Numbered from the stretch's first letter, positions 7,869 to 16,248 are shown. The stretch: 38,066 bases of DNA from Geobacteraceae bacterium (GCA_025355965.1 JANXYR010000078.1:1-38066), one strand, 5' to 3'. Numbers and translations are program-made. Notes: generated by a model not told the origin, from the letters alone.

Positions 7869-9805
7869 AAGAGCGTCGCTTTGTTCGGGAACTGCTTGAG
7901 TCAAAACAGCGAATTTTAGTACTTTCGTTTGTTGTCGGAATCATATTCCTTTTCCTGATTATACGATTATGGCACTTACAAATACTAAACGCTGATGATT
8001 ATCATGCCATGTCGGAGAGTAACCGTCTCCGTTTTGTGCCGGTTGCAGCCTCACGCGGCGCCATAATGGACCGTACTGGCACTGTACTGGTTAGCAACCG
8101 CCCTTCGTTCAGCCTTGCAGTAATTCCACAGGAGGTTAAGGATAAAGAAGCACTTCTTACATTACTATCCGATCTGCTAGGGCTTGATAGAGTAGAGATG
8201 GCAGATCGATGGGGTAAAAATATGGGACGTGCCAAATACTATCCGATTGTTCTGGCTTCAAATATCACCAGAGACCAAGTAGAAATAGTTGAAGAAAACC
8301 GTTTGCGCTTGCCTGGCATTGAAATTGAAATGAAACCGGTGCGTGAATACACCAGCAACCAGCTTGCTGCTCATCTGCTCGGTTATATCGGAGAAGTCTC
8401 CGAGAAAGAGCTGAATTTAAAAGGTTTTGAGGAATATAACCCCGGCGATTACATTGGTAAAAACGGAATTGAACGCGCCCTGGAAAATGAGCTGCACGGT
8501 AGTGACGGCGGACGACAGCTTGAAGTTGATGCCAGAGGCAGGGTATTGCGGACGGTCTCCGAGAGCTATCCCACAGTCGGCAACAGCGTTGTGCTAACAA
8601 TTGATGCTACTATTCAAAAGCAGGCTGAGCGTGCCTTTGGTGATCAAGCAGGTGCAGCGGTTGCCATGGATGTCACCAACGGTGAAATACTGGCATTTGT
8701 CAGCAACCCCGGCTTTGATCCTTCACTTTTCAGCGGTAAATTACCGACAGAAGTCTGGCAAGGATATCTTGATGACAAGCGCCATCCGCTCGAAAACAAG
8801 GCCCTCAGCGGCCAGTATCCCCCAGGCTCAACCTTCAAAATGATTACCGCTTTGGCAGGCTTGCAAAATAACATAGTCAATGAGTCTACATCTGTAAATT
8901 GCAGCGGTAGTTACGATTTGGGGACCTCAACTTTTAAATGCTGGAACAAAAAAGGGCACGGGGCCACTAATCTGCGCAAATCCATACGTGAATCATGTGA
9001 TGTATTTTATTACCAGATGGGTGAAAAGTTGGGAGTAGATAAAATTGCCGCCGCCGCTCAAGCCTTCAAGCTGGGGGCTCCACTCGGAGTTGAGCTGCAA
9101 AATGAAAAGAGCGGCCTCATCCCGACTTCGGAATGGAAGCTGAAGCGCTTCGGCAAACGGTGGTTTCATGGCGAAACTCTTCCGGTTTCAATCGGACAGG
9201 GGGCAGTGCTTTTGACCCCGATTCAATTGGCATCGATGATTGCAACTATTGCTAATGAAGGCACCATATATCGCCCACATCTTGTAAAACGTATTGTTGA
9301 CGCTGATGGAAAAATGCTCAAGGAAACCAAAACCGAAGTTATTGGAACAGCTTTTTTTTCCAAAGAGTCATTCCGGCTTGTCAAACAGGGGCTGCTGGAC
9401 GTAGTCAATGCGCCTGGCGGTACCGGTGCAATGGCTAGATTGTATGATGTTAAAGTGGCCGGAAAAACAGGCACATCACAGGTTGTCAAGTTGAGCGACA
9501 GTAAAAAGAGCACCACTTATCAATACCGTGATCATGCCCTGTTCGTGGCGTTTGCACCTTTTGATAAACCTGAAATAGCAGTTGCTGTAGTGGTTGAACA
9601 TGGCGAACATGGGGGATCAGCTGCAGCTCCTATCGCAGGCAGGATACTGAGGGCGTATTTCGATAGTAAGAAACCGATTCACAATGAAACCGTCGGAGTG
9701 CAACAAGAAGATGATAACGATGAAGATACTGATGAACAAGATAAAAAAAAGGGGCCAAACATCGTGAAAGAACCTCGCATCAATGTGGACGCCGCACATG
9801 ATTGA
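7865..9805 (+). CDS. mrdA: Penicillin-binding protein 2 (elongation transpeptidase)
   Basis: Class B penicillin-binding protein that cross-links peptidoglycan during side-wall growth. 646 residues: membrane anchor at 17-34, the pedestal/dimerisation region (R64-GAIMDRTGTVL and later YIGKNGIERALE) and the transpeptidase domain with Ser322-x-x-Lys325 (PGSTFK), Ser377-Cys-Asp (SxD form of the SxN motif, usual in PBP2) and Lys534-Thr-Gly. The C-terminus carries an unusually charged tail after residue 620 (acidic run, then KKKG). The start codon overlaps the mreD stop by 4 bases (ATGA). Confidence 0.96.
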   Translation: MKERRFVRELLESKQRILVLSFVVGIIFLFLIIRLWHLQILNADDYHAMSESNRLRFVPVAASRGAIMDRTGTVLVSNRPSFSLAVIPQEVKDKEALLTLLSDLLGLDRVEMADRWGKNMGRAKYYPIVLASNITRDQVEIVEENRLRLPGIEIEMKPVREYTSNQLAAHLLGYIGEVSEKELNLKGFEEYNPGDYIGKNGIERALENELHGSDGGRQLEVDARGRVLRTVSESYPTVGNSVVLTIDATIQKQAERAFGDQAGAAVAMDVTNGEILAFVSNPGFDPSLFSGKLPTEVWQGYLDDKRHPLENKALSGQYPPGSTFKMITALAGLQNNIVNESTSVNCSGSYDLGTSTFKCWNKKGHGATNLRKSIRESCDVFYYQMGEKLGVDKIAAAAQAFKLGAPLGVELQNEKSGLIPTSEWKLKRFGKRWFHGETLPVSIGQGAVLLTPIQLASMIATIANEGTIYRPHLVKRIVDADGKMLKETKTEVIGTAFFSKESFRLVKQGLLDVVNAPGGTGAMARLYDVKVAGKTGTSQVVKLSDSKKSTTYQYRDHALFVAFAPFDKPEIAVAVVVEHGEHGGSAAAPIAGRILRAYFDSKKPIHNETVGVQQEDDNDEDTDEQDKKKGPNIVKEPRINVDAAHD

Positions 9806-10898
9806 TCGCCGTCTTCTAATCAACATTGACTGGGTTCTGGCCGGACTGGTTGTGACTGTCTGCCTGCTCGGGATTTTGAATATCTACAGCGCAACAACAC
9901 CATACAAGATTATCGGCACCGCCTACTATATCAAACAATTTTACTGGATGATCGTAGGAATGATCATTTCGCTTGCTATATGCAGTCTTGATTATCACAT
10001 TTTTGAAGACCTATCATACTGGTTTTACGGGTTAATTACACTTCTCCTAATTGCTGTTCTTGTGGTAGGCCGACGCTCCATGGGTGCTACCCGCTGGTTG
10101 AACCTCGGATTATTCAATATCCAACCTTCCGAACTCATGAAGCTCGTTATAATTCTTACATTTGCCCGCTTCTATAATAATTTTCAATCTACAGGCGGTC
10201 TTACAGTCAAAGAAGTACTCATTCCTTTAGGCCTTTTGGCTCTTCCGGCTGCATTGATTATGAAGCAGCCGGATTTAGGGACGGCAACATTGGTCATCCT
10301 GATTGCTTTATCCATGGTCATGTATGTCGGCCTCCGTTGGTCGACTATAGTGACATTTGTCTGCGTTACAATCCCAATGACATGGATCGGCTGGGCGTTT
10401 TTGTTGCGACCATACCAAAAAAACCGTGTACTTGATTTTTTGAATCCTGAACGATCACGACTAGGTAGTGGTTATCACATCATTCAGAGTAAAATAGCGG
10501 TCGGTTCAGGCGGCATTGCCGGCAAGGGCTACATAAAAGGGACTCAGTCGCAACTCCGCTTTCTCCCCGAACAGCATACCGATTTCGCTTTTTCAGTCTT
10601 TGCAGAGGAATGGGGCTTCATCGGCTGTCTGATGCTGATAATCATCTATCTTTCTCTGGTGTTATGGGGGCTCAACATCGCCAGGCGCTGCAACGACCGT
10701 TTTGGCGGCCTACTTGCGGTAGGTGTCACCGCTATGCTCTTCTGGCACATCGTGATCAACATGGGGATGGTAATAGGTCTGTTCCCGGTTGTCGGTGTCC
10801 CACTGCCGTTCTTTTCGTACGGCGGCACATCCATGATCACCTCCATGGTAGGAATCGGCATACTACAGAATATCAGTATTCGTCGTTTCATGTTCTAA
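9798..10898 (+). CDS. rodA: Rod shape-determining glycosyltransferase RodA (SEDS family)
   Basis: Polymerises lipid II into glycan strands and works with PBP2. The 366-residue, multi-pass protein shows the SEDS features RWLNLGLFNIQPSELMKL, KQPDLGTA, and FAVFAEE-like FAFSVFAEEWGF, ending with PLPFFSYGGTSM. I prefer the ATG at 9798, overlapping mrdA by 8 bases; an in-frame ATG at 9783 would add five residues. Last gene of the rod-shape operon. No clear terminator hairpin was seen behind it. Confidence 0.95.
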   Translation: MIDRRLLINIDWVLAGLVVTVCLLGILNIYSATTPYKIIGTAYYIKQFYWMIVGMIISLAICSLDYHIFEDLSYWFYGLITLLLIAVLVVGRRSMGATRWLNLGLFNIQPSELMKLVIILTFARFYNNFQSTGGLTVKEVLIPLGLLALPAALIMKQPDLGTATLVILIALSMVMYVGLRWSTIVTFVCVTIPMTWIGWAFLLRPYQKNRVLDFLNPERSRLGSGYHIIQSKIAVGSGGIAGKGYIKGTQSQLRFLPEQHTDFAFSVFAEEWGFIGCLMLIIIYLSLVLWGLNIARRCNDRFGGLLAVGVTAMLFWHIVINMGMVIGLFPVVGVPLPFFSYGGTSMITSMVGIGILQNISIRRFMF

Positions 10899-11059
10899 CA
10901 GTGATAAACTGAAGCATTTTAGTAAAATCTAATATTATCGCACATAATTCTTATGCTAGAGATTTCTTGACCTTAGAGAGTCCTTACGCTAAAGATATTA
11001 AGTAACTGAAAATTTAGCCTCTTACGTAACATATCAACGTAGCAGCATTTGGAGCTGTG

Positions 11060-11199
11060 CCGTTAAATGGTTTTAAAGCACAACCGGGGTTGATTATACA
11101 TCGCCGAATTTAGTGCGGCATGAAATGGCAAAAAGAATAGAAAGGCGAGATCTATTCAATAACAATAATCGTGAAGTTTTCTTTAATGACTACAACTAA
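11060..11199 (+). pseudogene. Decayed N-terminal fragment of a REP-associated (Y1) transposase
   Basis: The 318-base gap between rodA and the SPOR gene holds no intact gene, but two adjacent frames read like the start of a RAYT transposase. Bases 11060-11110 give ...QPGLIIHRR and then a stop. The next frame from 11128 gives AKRIERRDLFNNNNREVFFND and then a stop. Compare the intact transposase in this window (start ...IPGLLQHVIVRGIERSDIFLDDDDR). One frameshift and one stop break it, and the HFH-bearing part is missing. The match is short, so this is a supported suspicion rather than a certainty. Nothing else was recognised in 10899-11216. Confidence 0.45.
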
Positions 11200-11216
11200 A
11201 TACTAAGGAATTTCGC

Positions 11217-12350
11217 ATGAGCACACTTCTGAGACTAATACTGGCATTTATGCTGGTTGTTTTTTTCTGTCCAGCTTCATCCAATGCCGAAACTGACGAA
11301 GTAACAATGATGGAGCAGGCTAAACATCACCTTAGTGCCGGCAAATTATATTTTGCGACCAGCTGGCTAGAGAAAATTCTAAAATATCATCCAAAGTCTC
11401 TTAAACGCGAGGAGGTCTTGTTACTCTTGGCAAAGACATATGCCGCATCGGAGCGCTACGATAGAGCAGCAACGACTCTACGTACTCTGCTGAAAGAATA
11501 TCCGAAAGCAGCCGCCTCACTTGATTCCAAGCTTCTTAAACTTGCAGAATCACATCCTCAGCCGGAACCAGCTTCCAATATTATGGCCATTCCATCAGCA
11601 CAAGCAAAACCAGCTGAAAGAAAGTCACTATCATCCCCCGCAGCCGAACCAGTAAAGATACCCTCAACAGCAACCACAACCCTTAAAAATATTCCGAAGT
11701 CGGTTGTAGCACCACTTATCCAATCTAAACCAACAGTTATTAAACCGGCAGCAGCACTACTGCCGACAACAGCTGAATCAACTGCAAAAATGATTACCAT
11801 TCCTCAGGCTGCCGTACCTGCACCGCCGAATGTTGAAAATGCACTGTCAGTCGGAAAGCCTAATAAAACCACCGAAATAGTGACATATACTTTGGACATA
11901 GGAGCGTATGCAGATAAGTCGGGGATGATAGATACCATGAGCAAAATCAACAAGGCCGGACTTTCAACATTTCTTGAACAGGGACTAAAGAAGGATCAGC
12001 CGATAATACGGCTATATATCGGTGAATTTTCAGATCAAGAATCGGCCAGAAAGGAACAAGAAAAGCTACGCACCACTAATGTCGAAAGTTATATTCTCAT
12101 GAACGGAAGCAATAAGTTGCAAGTTTTCGTCGGAGCTTACTTAGACCAAAATCTTGCTTCAAAGGAACAGCATAGACTTTCCAATCTGGGTATAAATTTG
12201 AGCCTGAAAAAAGTAGTTGTCTCTGTACCAACGTTTTTGCTGTCAGCTGGTACTTTTAAGACTAGGGAGACAGCCTTGGAGATGGCAGTGGAGTTGGAGA
12301 AACAAGGAGTAAAGTCGTCAGTTGTCATTCAGAGGCCTCCGTCTCTCTAA
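11217..12350 (+). CDS. Secreted TPR and SPOR-repeat protein
   Basis: A 377-residue protein with a clear signal peptide (residues 1-24, ending SSNA), one or two TPR-like helical hairpins at about 30-110 (HHLSAGKLYFATSWLEKIL, then YDRAATTLRTLLKEYP), a Pro/Ala/Thr-rich linker at about 112-215 and two or more SPOR-like units from about 222 to the end (YTLDIGAYADKSG; QVFVGAYLDQNLASKEQ; LLSAGTFKTRETALEMA). SPOR domains bind denuded glycan strands at division sites or modified peptidoglycan, so a periplasmic envelope role is likely. The ATG at 11217 follows AAGGA at 7 bases. It is monocistronic, with a terminator behind it. No precise function is claimed. Confidence 0.8.
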   Translation: MSTLLRLILAFMLVVFFCPASSNAETDEVTMMEQAKHHLSAGKLYFATSWLEKILKYHPKSLKREEVLLLLAKTYAASERYDRAATTLRTLLKEYPKAAASLDSKLLKLAESHPQPEPASNIMAIPSAQAKPAERKSLSSPAAEPVKIPSTATTTLKNIPKSVVAPLIQSKPTVIKPAAALLPTTAESTAKMITIPQAAVPAPPNVENALSVGKPNKTTEIVTYTLDIGAYADKSGMIDTMSKINKAGLSTFLEQGLKKDQPIIRLYIGEFSDQESARKEQEKLRTTNVESYILMNGSNKLQVFVGAYLDQNLASKEQHRLSNLGINLSLKKVVVSVPTFLLSAGTFKTRETALEMAVELEKQGVKSSVVIQRPPSL

Positions 12351-12387
12351 TTCCATTAACGTTGATTCAATCGAATAATAAAATGCG

Positions 12388-12416
12388 AAAACCCCCTGGT
12401 TTCCCGGGGGGTTTTC
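12388..12416 (+). terminator. Rho-independent terminator of the SPOR gene
   Basis: AAAACCCCC (12388-12396) pairs with GGGGGTTTT (12407-12415) across a 10-base loop and ends in T4. It lies between the plus-strand SPOR gene and the convergent MFS gene. Confidence 0.85.
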
Positions 12417-12486
12417 CTGTTAATGGCAGTAAACAGTGCCGAAAGGCTATTTCATGTACTACTAGGTGCAACAGGGTAATACTTGA

Positions 12487-13848
12487 TTACAAAGTTTGGC
12501 GTGGTAAACGAACCTGTGCCTGTTCAAAACCGGCAAATACCTTTGCGCCAAGCATAAACTCCGACCAGAATTCTTTCCACTGGGAAGGCTCTGTTTCACT
12601 GTCAGAAGCAGTTTTTAGCTCCGCCAGGAAGATAGTCATCGCTGCACCGGCTGCGCAAAGCGTACCGGCCAGAAAAAACGACTTGCTGAGACCGCCTGGT
12701 TGTGCATTAAGCATCTCGGATACCTTGCCCATTACAAATCCGCCAACGCCCCAGGCAGTAAAGAGCGCACCATAGTTCAGGCCGTAATTTTTTGTCCCCC
12801 AGTAGTCCTTTGCAAAGGAGGGGAAAAGACAGAGGTTTGATCCATAGTTGAAACCAATGAAGGAAGCCAGAAGAACCAGCAGCACAGCGCTGCCTGAGTT
12901 GACGACCGCCATGGCGATAAACATCATCACGGCCTGCATCGTCAACATGATAAAAAGTGTGGCGCGACGACCGATCTTGTCGGAAAGCACACCGGCCACA
13001 ACACGGCCACCGGCATTGCCGATCGCCATAATTGCCACAGCCACAAAAGCCATCGGCCCCATGCTCTTCTTGGCTAATCCGGCCACGCTGCCAATAACCA
13101 TCAGTCCGGCTCCCGAACCGATGAAAAAGGCAACCCACAGGACGTAGAATTTGTAGTTGCGCAGGATTTCACTGACGGTCGCATTTACTACCGGCTTGGC
13201 AGCATTAAGCTTGGCCAGGGGGCCGGGATCAGCTGGTTCAGCCGGTACAAAACCCTTCGGCGGATTGACAAGCAGAAAGGAAAGACCGCAGACAACTATT
13301 GTGAAGCCGATTCCGAGGAACAGCATAGCTTTCGGGATACCGAAAGCGCCAATCAGGTACGACGCAAGCGGCGCAATATAGACAGGAGCGATTCCGAAAC
13401 CGGCTACAACTATACCTGCAATAAGACCGGTCTTGGATGGGGAAAACCATTTCAGCGCTGGAGGGGTGGCAGCCGAGTAGCCGAAACCGAAACCGGAGCC
13501 AGCCAGGACACCAAAGCCAAGAACCCAGGATATGTAGCTGTTTGAAAAGCCCATCATTGTAAAGCCTGCTCCAACCAAAACGCCACCGATCAAGGCCGTA
13601 CGGGCCGGACCGATCTTGTCTTGGCACTTACCGGCCACGATCATGGAAAAAGCAAAGGCCAGACAGCAGACCGCATAGGGATCGTTGATTGAAGCGATGT
13701 CCCACGTGAACGCCCCTTCGCCCCCCTTTTCGATGGAGGCCTTGATGGCCCCCTTGAAGATGCTCCAGGCATACAGCACCCCGAGAGCCAGATTTATGGC
13801 CAAACCGGCCGAGACTACGTTCCAGCCCTTGTTCTTGATATCAGACAT
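12487..13848 (-). CDS. MFS transporter, oxalate/formate antiporter (OFA) family
   Basis: A 453-residue, 12-segment major facilitator. Typical OFA features are the N-terminal GWNVVSAGLAINLALGVLYAWSIF region, GKCQDKIGPARTALIGG (the MFS loop 2-3 motif), FGFGYSAATPPALKWFSP and the second-half loop SDKIGRRA. OFA members carry small carboxylates (oxalate, formate, pyruvate, lactate and others), so the substrate is open; the oxalate enzymes are not nearby. The ATG at 13848 has GGGGGGAT 5 bases upstream. It is the last gene of an apparent four-gene operon with three membrane proteins. Confidence 0.88.
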   Translation of the reverse strand: MSDIKNKGWNVVSAGLAINLALGVLYAWSIFKGAIKASIEKGGEGAFTWDIASINDPYAVCCLAFAFSMIVAGKCQDKIGPARTALIGGVLVGAGFTMMGFSNSYISWVLGFGVLAGSGFGFGYSAATPPALKWFSPSKTGLIAGIVVAGFGIAPVYIAPLASYLIGAFGIPKAMLFLGIGFTIVVCGLSFLLVNPPKGFVPAEPADPGPLAKLNAAKPVVNATVSEILRNYKFYVLWVAFFIGSGAGLMVIGSVAGLAKKSMGPMAFVAVAIMAIGNAGGRVVAGVLSDKIGRRATLFIMLTMQAVMMFIAMAVVNSGSAVLLVLLASFIGFNYGSNLCLFPSFAKDYWGTKNYGLNYGALFTAWGVGGFVMGKVSEMLNAQPGGLSKSFFLAGTLCAAGAAMTIFLAELKTASDSETEPSQWKEFWSEFMLGAKVFAGFEQAQVRLPRQTL

Positions 13849-13864
13849 TAAATTATCCCCCCGC

Positions 13865-14914
13865 CTATATTTTCTGAGCCACGGCTTTTTTATCCGGGCC
13901 GTTCATACGGATGGCGGTCGCAAACTCCATCCAAAAGACAAGGTAAATCGAGACCATCAGCGAAAGGCCGATATTCTGGTTTTCAGCACCCAGAGCCTTG
14001 GCCAGAATCGGTGAGGCAAAACCGGCCCCCAAAGTTCCGGTCACTCGCTCAAGCAGATAAAACACCGGCAGGGTCAACAGGGTGCCGACCACCATGATGG
14101 CAAGCCCGGTAGGACGCTTAATCCAGTACTTGGGAGAGAATCCATACATCCGCATAAAAATCACCACCCAGATGATCCAAACCGAGTAGTCAACAGCGGC
14201 ATCAGGCAGGGCCAGCTTGTTCTTGACCAGAATGACTTCGAGCACCGTCACGATACCCAGTAGAGTGAACATCCAGTTGAATTTCTCGTTAGCCTGGGTT
14301 TGCCAGTTGCGGCTGTCGGGAGCTTTAACCTCGTCGAAGGAGTGACTGTGAGTACCAAGCGCCGAAAAGAGAATAGCAAACCAGATACCTCCATTATGGA
14401 ACAGGAGCGAGGCATGGTTGCCTGCTACGTTGGCGATGCGGGACATCGGGTCGCGAGCAAAGTCACCGGCAATGCGCATAAGAAAAAGGTTGGTGATCAC
14501 AGAACAAGAGATTATGACCGCAATGGTAAAAATTTTGCGCGGCAGCAGATAGGGATCAACCCGATCAGGGAAACCGATGATGAAAGCAAACCAGATCAGG
14601 TACATGATAAGCGGAATACCGAAGCAGATGCCGTAGACCGACTTGCCGGCAAAGTCACCATTTTGCGCGTAGATGATGTATTTTTCTTTGGCAAGCGGGT
14701 CGGTATTGACAGCTTTGACCACATCCTTAGGCACCTTGTTGAGATGTGGCAAAAGTCCCATGGCATACCAGCCGTGGTCACCCTGAGTCTGATCGATGAC
14801 CCAGTACTGATCTCCCATCATCTCGTCAAGTCCACAAAAGAGCTGCATACTGAAGCCGGCACAGAGAACACAGACCACCAGAAGCATAATTGCATGAGTA
14901 ATTTTCATCGGCAT
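13865..14914 (-). CDS. Uncharacterised eight-segment membrane protein
   Basis: 349 residues with about eight hydrophobic segments: an N-terminal segment at 6-23, a soluble loop of about 70 residues (GDQYWVIDQTQGDHGWYAMG and onwards), then seven more. I place the start at the ATG at 14914, preceded by AGGGGGA at 9 bases; the frame stays open upstream but only by overlapping the preceding gene. I recognise no family. Histidines and charged residues occur in or near the membrane (NHASLLFHNGG, THSHSF). It lies 16 bases upstream of the OFA carrier and 13 bases downstream of an 83-residue membrane protein, so it is probably an accessory or sensing subunit of that transport unit (inference). Confidence 0.75.
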   Translation of the reverse strand: MPMKITHAIMLLVVCVLCAGFSMQLFCGLDEMMGDQYWVIDQTQGDHGWYAMGLLPHLNKVPKDVVKAVNTDPLAKEKYIIYAQNGDFAGKSVYGICFGIPLIMYLIWFAFIIGFPDRVDPYLLPRKIFTIAVIISCSVITNLFLMRIAGDFARDPMSRIANVAGNHASLLFHNGGIWFAILFSALGTHSHSFDEVKAPDSRNWQTQANEKFNWMFTLLGIVTVLEVILVKNKLALPDAAVDYSVWIIWVVIFMRMYGFSPKYWIKRPTGLAIMVVGTLLTLPVFYLLERVTGTLGAGFASPILAKALGAENQNIGLSLMVSIYLVFWMEFATAIRMNGPDKKAVAQKI

Positions 14915-14927
14915 GAGCGTATTCCCC

Positions 14928-15179
14928 CTATTCCTTGTGTGTGGTCCAAAACATTGACACCGCATTGGCGGCAAAAAGGCCGTACAGCCACATTGTGTTC
15001 CAAGCCGGGCCGGACCAGTGGCTGCCGTGGCCGCCGCCAACTACACCGGAAGCGATTATAAATCCAATTATGCTGGTAAAGGCCACCATGGCAACCGAAC
15101 GCAGAATGGCACTGTTACGCCAGGTATGGCGCTCCAGCTCTTCTATTCTATTCAGTAGTTCAAGCTCTCTTTCGCTCAT
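14928..15179 (-). CDS. Small two-segment membrane protein
   Basis: 83 residues. The first 22 or so are charged and helical (MSERELELLNRIEELERH), followed by two hydrophobic segments (about 27-46 and 60-78) separated by a Gly/His-rich turn (GGGHGSHWSG). AAAGGAG lies 7 bases before the ATG. No family recognised. Its small size and two helices recall the small partner subunits of some carboxylate symporters, but the sequence does not match one I know. Operon partner of the 349-residue membrane protein and the OFA carrier. Confidence 0.75.
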   Translation of the reverse strand: MSERELELLNRIEELERHTWRNSAILRSVAMVAFTSIIGFIIASGVVGGGHGSHWSGPAWNTMWLYGLFAANAVSMFWTTHKE

Positions 15180-15282
15180 CTCTCTTCTCCTTTGTTAACG
15201 TGATTACAAGAAATAACATAGAAACTGTCAAAGCCAAGACCAGATGAAAACCATTGTGACTCAACGTAAGATTGTACAGCAT
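15160..15282 (-). CDS. Putative 40-residue single-pass membrane peptide
   Basis: A short frame with an excellent ribosome site (GGAAGGAG, 6 bases before the ATG at 15282). It encodes 40 residues: a short polar start (MLYNLTLSHNG), one hydrophobic helix at about residues 12-29, and a strongly basic/charged tail (KEKRDERKRA). The positive C-terminal tail predicts the C-terminus in the cytosol. It overlaps the start of the 83-residue gene by 20 bases, in another frame, suggesting coupled translation. This would be the first gene of the OFA operon. It is too short for routine gene finding and has no recognised homologue, so it is a candidate. Confidence 0.55.
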   Translation of the reverse strand: MLYNLTLSHNGFHLVLALTVSMLFLVITLTKEKRDERKRA

Positions 15283-15318
15283 TGCTTTCTCCTTCCATCT
15301 GGCCGGCTATATTCATTT

Positions 15319-15510
15319 TCAGTATTTAACTATTTGAGGCAACTCGCCGTGAAAACGATCCACCAGCTCCATATATTTGGTACACTGGGCATGCCGACCG
15401 TTGCAGTATCTGATAATCATGTTCACATCATGTGGAGATATATACTCGCACCCGACATCACAGTAATCATCGTTTTTGCCATAAAACGGACAAATATCTT
15501 CGCTTCCCAT
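15319..15510 (-). CDS. Small Cys-rich protein
   Basis: 63 residues with six cysteines in a regular pattern (ICPFYG, YCDVGCEYISP, YCNGRHAQC), followed by a helical end (KYMELVDRFHGELP). This looks like a small metal-binding or Fe-S fold. Similar short proteins with the C-x-VGC-xYISP pattern occur in Geobacter relatives as hypothetical proteins, from memory. The ATG at 15510 follows AAAGGA at about 5 bases. It lies just upstream of the OFA operon on the same strand and could be co-transcribed or could share its promoter. No function assigned. Confidence 0.65.
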   Translation of the reverse strand: MGSEDICPFYGKNDDYCDVGCEYISPHDVNMIIRYCNGRHAQCTKYMELVDRFHGELPQIVKY

Positions 15511-15647
15511 TGATGTCCTTTCGTAACGTGTTCAAACCGTATACAGCATTACCCGTGCCAAATCGGTATTAACTAAAAAAACCCCTTTATTACCAGCTAT
15601 TGCACTGCTATAACTCTATCTGATCGATGAAAGTCAGGTTTATATAT

Positions 15648-15661
15648 TTGCATAAATGCAA
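15648..15661. promoter_or_regulatory. Palindromic operator-like site 1 (TTGCA-N4-TGCAA)
   Basis: TTGCATAAATGCAA. First of three identical half-site pairs in one intergenic region; see sites 2 and 3. It is centred 136 bases upstream of site 2. Confidence 0.5.
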
Positions 15662-15783
15662 GTATATCTGCAGCTTTCTTAATAGCATCTGGCTTATACC
15701 AATATAACAACTACAGCATTATTAGCGCTATGTAGTTGATAACTTTATCTTTTTAAGATAGTATTGAAGAGAATGAAATGGTT

Positions 15784-15797
15784 TTGCACAATTGCAA
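15784..15797. promoter_or_regulatory. Palindromic operator-like site 2 (TTGCA-N4-TGCAA)
   Basis: TTGCACAATTGCAA. It forms an exact 14-bp inverted repeat with site 3, with centres 33 bases apart (about three helical turns). Confidence 0.55.
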
Positions 15798-15816
15798 ATA
15801 CAGTTAGTGGCCATTA

Positions 15817-15830
15817 TTGCAATTGTGCAA
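15817..15830. promoter_or_regulatory. Palindromic operator-like site 3 (TTGCA-N4-TGCAA)
   Basis: TTGCAATTGTGCAA, the exact reverse complement of site 2. Same-face spacing suits cooperative binding of two dimers; alternatively sites 2 and 3 could fold as a 14-bp RNA hairpin with a 19-base loop. Confidence 0.55.
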
Positions 15831-15985
15831 ATAGAGAATGCTTCGGCATCAAGAATTAAACAGAATGTACATAGAATCTGAAAGTATGGAGCTATTTTCA
15901 AGTGGTGTGACTATCAATCACCACATTTATTTACTTGCAAAACCTGCACAACATGCTGTATTTTAATTAAAAGAGGAGGTGTCAA

Positions 15986-16183
15986 ATGGATACTAGCTCG
16001 ATTTCTGGTTCTTCGTTGCTGATGAGGTCTGGACAGACCCAGCAGGCTCTTTCGACAACCATGATGAAACAGGCGGCAGACCAGCAGAACAAGATGGCCA
16101 ACGTTCTTGCTCAGAATGTTCAGCAAGCACCGCAACCTGCAGCAAAGAGCGGGAGCAGTTTTAATTTTTCTACCTACGCTTAA
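15986..16183 (+). CDS. YjfB-family small protein (putative motility-associated)
   Basis: 65 residues beginning MDTSSISGSSLLMRSGQTQQ and with a helical centre (ALSTTMMKQAADQQNKMANVL) and a Gln/Pro/Ala end. The pattern M-D-x-SSI, then QTQQA, then a K-A-x-D-Q helix matches the YjfB putative motility protein family of about 60 residues, whose function is unknown. A very strong ribosome site (AGAGGAGG) lies 6 bases before the ATG. It is monocistronic, with a terminator 22 bases after the stop. The upstream gap carries three palindromic sites, so regulation is likely. Confidence 0.7.
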   Translation: MDTSSISGSSLLMRSGQTQQALSTTMMKQAADQQNKMANVLAQNVQQAPQPAAKSGSSFNFSTYA

Positions 16184-16205
16184 TAATTGTGACAATTAAA
16201 TGTTG

Positions 16206-16240
16206 ACGACCTGTGTTATAGACAAGCAGGTCGTTTCTTA
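16206..16240 (+). terminator. Terminator of the YjfB-like gene
   Basis: ACGACCTG (16206-16213) pairs with CAGGTCGT (16227-16234), loop of 13, followed by TTCTTATTT. Confidence 0.75.
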
Positions 16241-16248
16241 TTTATGCA

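Larger units (their letters stand above)
15511..15985. other. Regulatory gap between divergent small genes
   Basis: 475 bases without a credible reading frame, AT-rich, separating the minus-strand Cys-rich gene from the plus-strand YjfB-like gene. It contains three copies of the palindrome TTGCA-N4-TGCAA (listed separately) and a 6-bp inverted repeat GTGGTG/CACCAC at about 15903-15924. No clear consensus promoter was identified in it by eye. Confidence 0.6.

Noticed and set aside
10899..11216. Possible cyclic dinucleotide (GEMM-type) riboswitch before the SPOR gene
   Set aside because: Looked for the conserved GEMM blocks and tetraloop-receptor pattern; not found. A transposase remnant explains part of the region better.
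12362..12775. 137-codon plus-strand frame after the SPOR gene
   Set aside because: Runs through the SPOR terminator and into the antisense of the MFS gene.
14300..15061. 253-codon plus-strand frame
   Set aside because: Antisense to the 349- and 83-residue membrane protein genes, with no ribosome site and no family features.
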